Shown: piece by piece, positions 62,601-64,000 of the stretch | Layout of the letters: every line of letters begins with the position of its first letter | How positions within the stretch are numbered: position 1 is the stretch's first letter | Assembly: GCF_048771995.1 (NCBI RefSeq) | Contig: NC_133027.1 | Span: 60,759,501 to 60,823,500, forward strand | Reading direction: 5' to 3' | Length of the DNA: 64,000 bases | DNA from: Taeniopygia guttata | Taxonomy: Eukaryota; Chordata; Aves; Passeriformes; Estrildidae | Translations under genes and position numbers: made by a program | Notes under the pieces: model-generated | Databases searched by the model: none | What the model saw: only the letters and a program-made list of their open reading frames with translations | Told to the model about the DNA's origin: nothing

Positions 62601-64000
62601 AACCATATTTAGTCCTCTAGGATAGTAAAAAGGTTGTTTGAAGTTAGTAAAGCACATGTGTAACTATTGGCAGGCTAAGGGCTTTTATCCTCAATGAATA
62701 CAAATGTCTTACCTTGTTAGAAGTCATTATTGTTTAGAGATAATAGATGCAAATATTTGAAGCTGATAGCCTTTGAAAAAATATGCTGGTTAGAGTGGTT
62801 CGTTATACTATACAACTTTTGTTTCCTTCTGTGTATTCTGAAAGGATGCTAATATATCTTTTAAAGAGTTTAAGCTTTTTTTGTCCTTTCTTGCTTTTGA
62901 GAAAAAGTGTGTTTCCATGTCAACTAACACATTTGTTCCCATATATTGAGACCCATTGTGTAATTGAGATTTTTTTTACTGCAAGATATGACTTGTTGAA
63001 GGACAAGTAGACTCCTGTTAAATAGACCTAACTGGTTAGAGTTTTAAAATGCAAATCATCAGCCCACTCTCATTTGAACATATTTAGTAACACGTAAGAA
63101 GACATTCTTAAAAAAAATGTGGCTGCAGCTTTAATGAAATGGACACCCAGTTTTATTCTGAAGAAATGCAGAGTTTCTCAGACAATTAAGTGATCACACA
63201 GGAGGAGTCAGAGTTGCTGCTGCAGAGCAGAGGATCTGACTGAGGTGGGAAAGCCTCAACTCAGCCAGGTTGCAGCACTAGGAAGAGTTAGGACAGCCAG
63301 TCCTTGATGTCTTCCACCTTGTAAGTGGTCACCAAGGTGACTCCACACGTGGTACGTGATTGCCTGAGAATTGTCATGAGACTCAATGAACTATTGCACC
63401 TTCCAGCCCATCACCTGCTATACTGCTTTGACCTCAAAGGTTTGCATTCCTCACTACTTGGTTGACTATGCATGTTTCATTTAAGCTTTTTGTATTTATA
63501 GAGCAAGCTGGGTGGAAGCATTGTCACTTTTTTCTTTTTCTTTTCTCTGTTCCTGAAGAAATTAAGGTAATTTTCCATCAAGAAATAAAAATCTCTGAAA
63601 TTGTTAACCAGTTGAGATTATAAATCTACAATATAATTTAGTTTATTATTTTTCTGAAGGCAACTAAGCTGCCTTTGAGGCAGTTCTTATAAAATCTCCT
63701 GCTAATCAGAAGCACTTAAACCTTTGAAAAGTTTGTCACTTTTTTGCAGTTAACAGTATTTCCACTAAGCCATTTGATTACACCTAAAAGCAAGAAAGAA
63801 GCAGGAGAGCCCTTGTAATAGTGTTGATATGGCACAGACATCCTATGATGGATTTTCTGTTAAGAGTGACAGTTTATCTTCAATATTTTGGTGTAAACTA
63901 AGGAAAAAAATTTACTAAAATAATTTCTACTACAGACAACTTAGGAGAAGGGGGAGAGGGGAGAAAGCCAGAACATATAAGCTCATGTATTTCAATTTAC
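56611..64000. other. Intergenic DNA
   Basis: No gene supported. A coding-like stretch on the - strand at about 56741-58101 is broken by stops. A GC-richer block at 63180-63420 is unexplained. Confidence 0.5.
62323..62352 (+). repeat. Poly-T/CT low-complexity run
   Basis: T-rich run broken by single C bases. Confidence 0.9.

Overview
The window is nuclear DNA from a vertebrate, almost certainly a bird. Three protein-coding genes are recognisable from translated exons with proper splice signals: TIAM2 (+ strand, 3' half only), TFB1M (- strand, complete) and CLDN20 (+ strand, complete coding exon). TIAM2, TFB1M and CLDN20 also occur together in this order on human chromosome 6q25.3. The interspersed repeats are CR1-type LINE fragments, typical of birds and other sauropsids, plus one solo LTR. 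The species cannot be named from the sequence alone.

Layout. 1-8720: TIAM2 intronic or upstream sequence, with a strong candidate alternative first coding exon at 2723-2833 (37 codons, phase 0, GTGAGT donor). 8721-20495: twelve TIAM2 exons encoding the last 647 residues, that is the DH and PH domains and the acidic C-terminal tail. 20496-21682: the two convergent 3' ends of TIAM2 and TFB1M. 21683-46618: seven TFB1M coding exons (351 aa) read leftwards, with CLDN20 nested on the opposite strand in the long intron between exons 5 and 6. 46619-47345: TFB1M 5' region, with a predicted non-coding first exon and a CpG island holding NRF-1-like and ETS/GABP-like motifs. 47346-64000: gene-poor intergenic DNA with one clear CR1 fragment and no gene I can support.

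Roles. TIAM2 encodes a Rac-specific guanine nucleotide exchange factor. TFB1M encodes the mitochondrial 12S rRNA adenine dimethyltransferase. CLDN20 encodes a four-pass tight-junction claudin. They are neighbours by conserved synteny and no functional pathway linking them is evident.

No novel system was found. The observations most worth checking are the alternative TIAM2 first exon, the well-preserved solo LTR inserted about 157 bp from a TFB1M splice acceptor, the NRF-1/GABP motif set at the TFB1M promoter with an out-of-frame upstream ATG, and a faint coding-like stretch around 56.7-58.1 kb.
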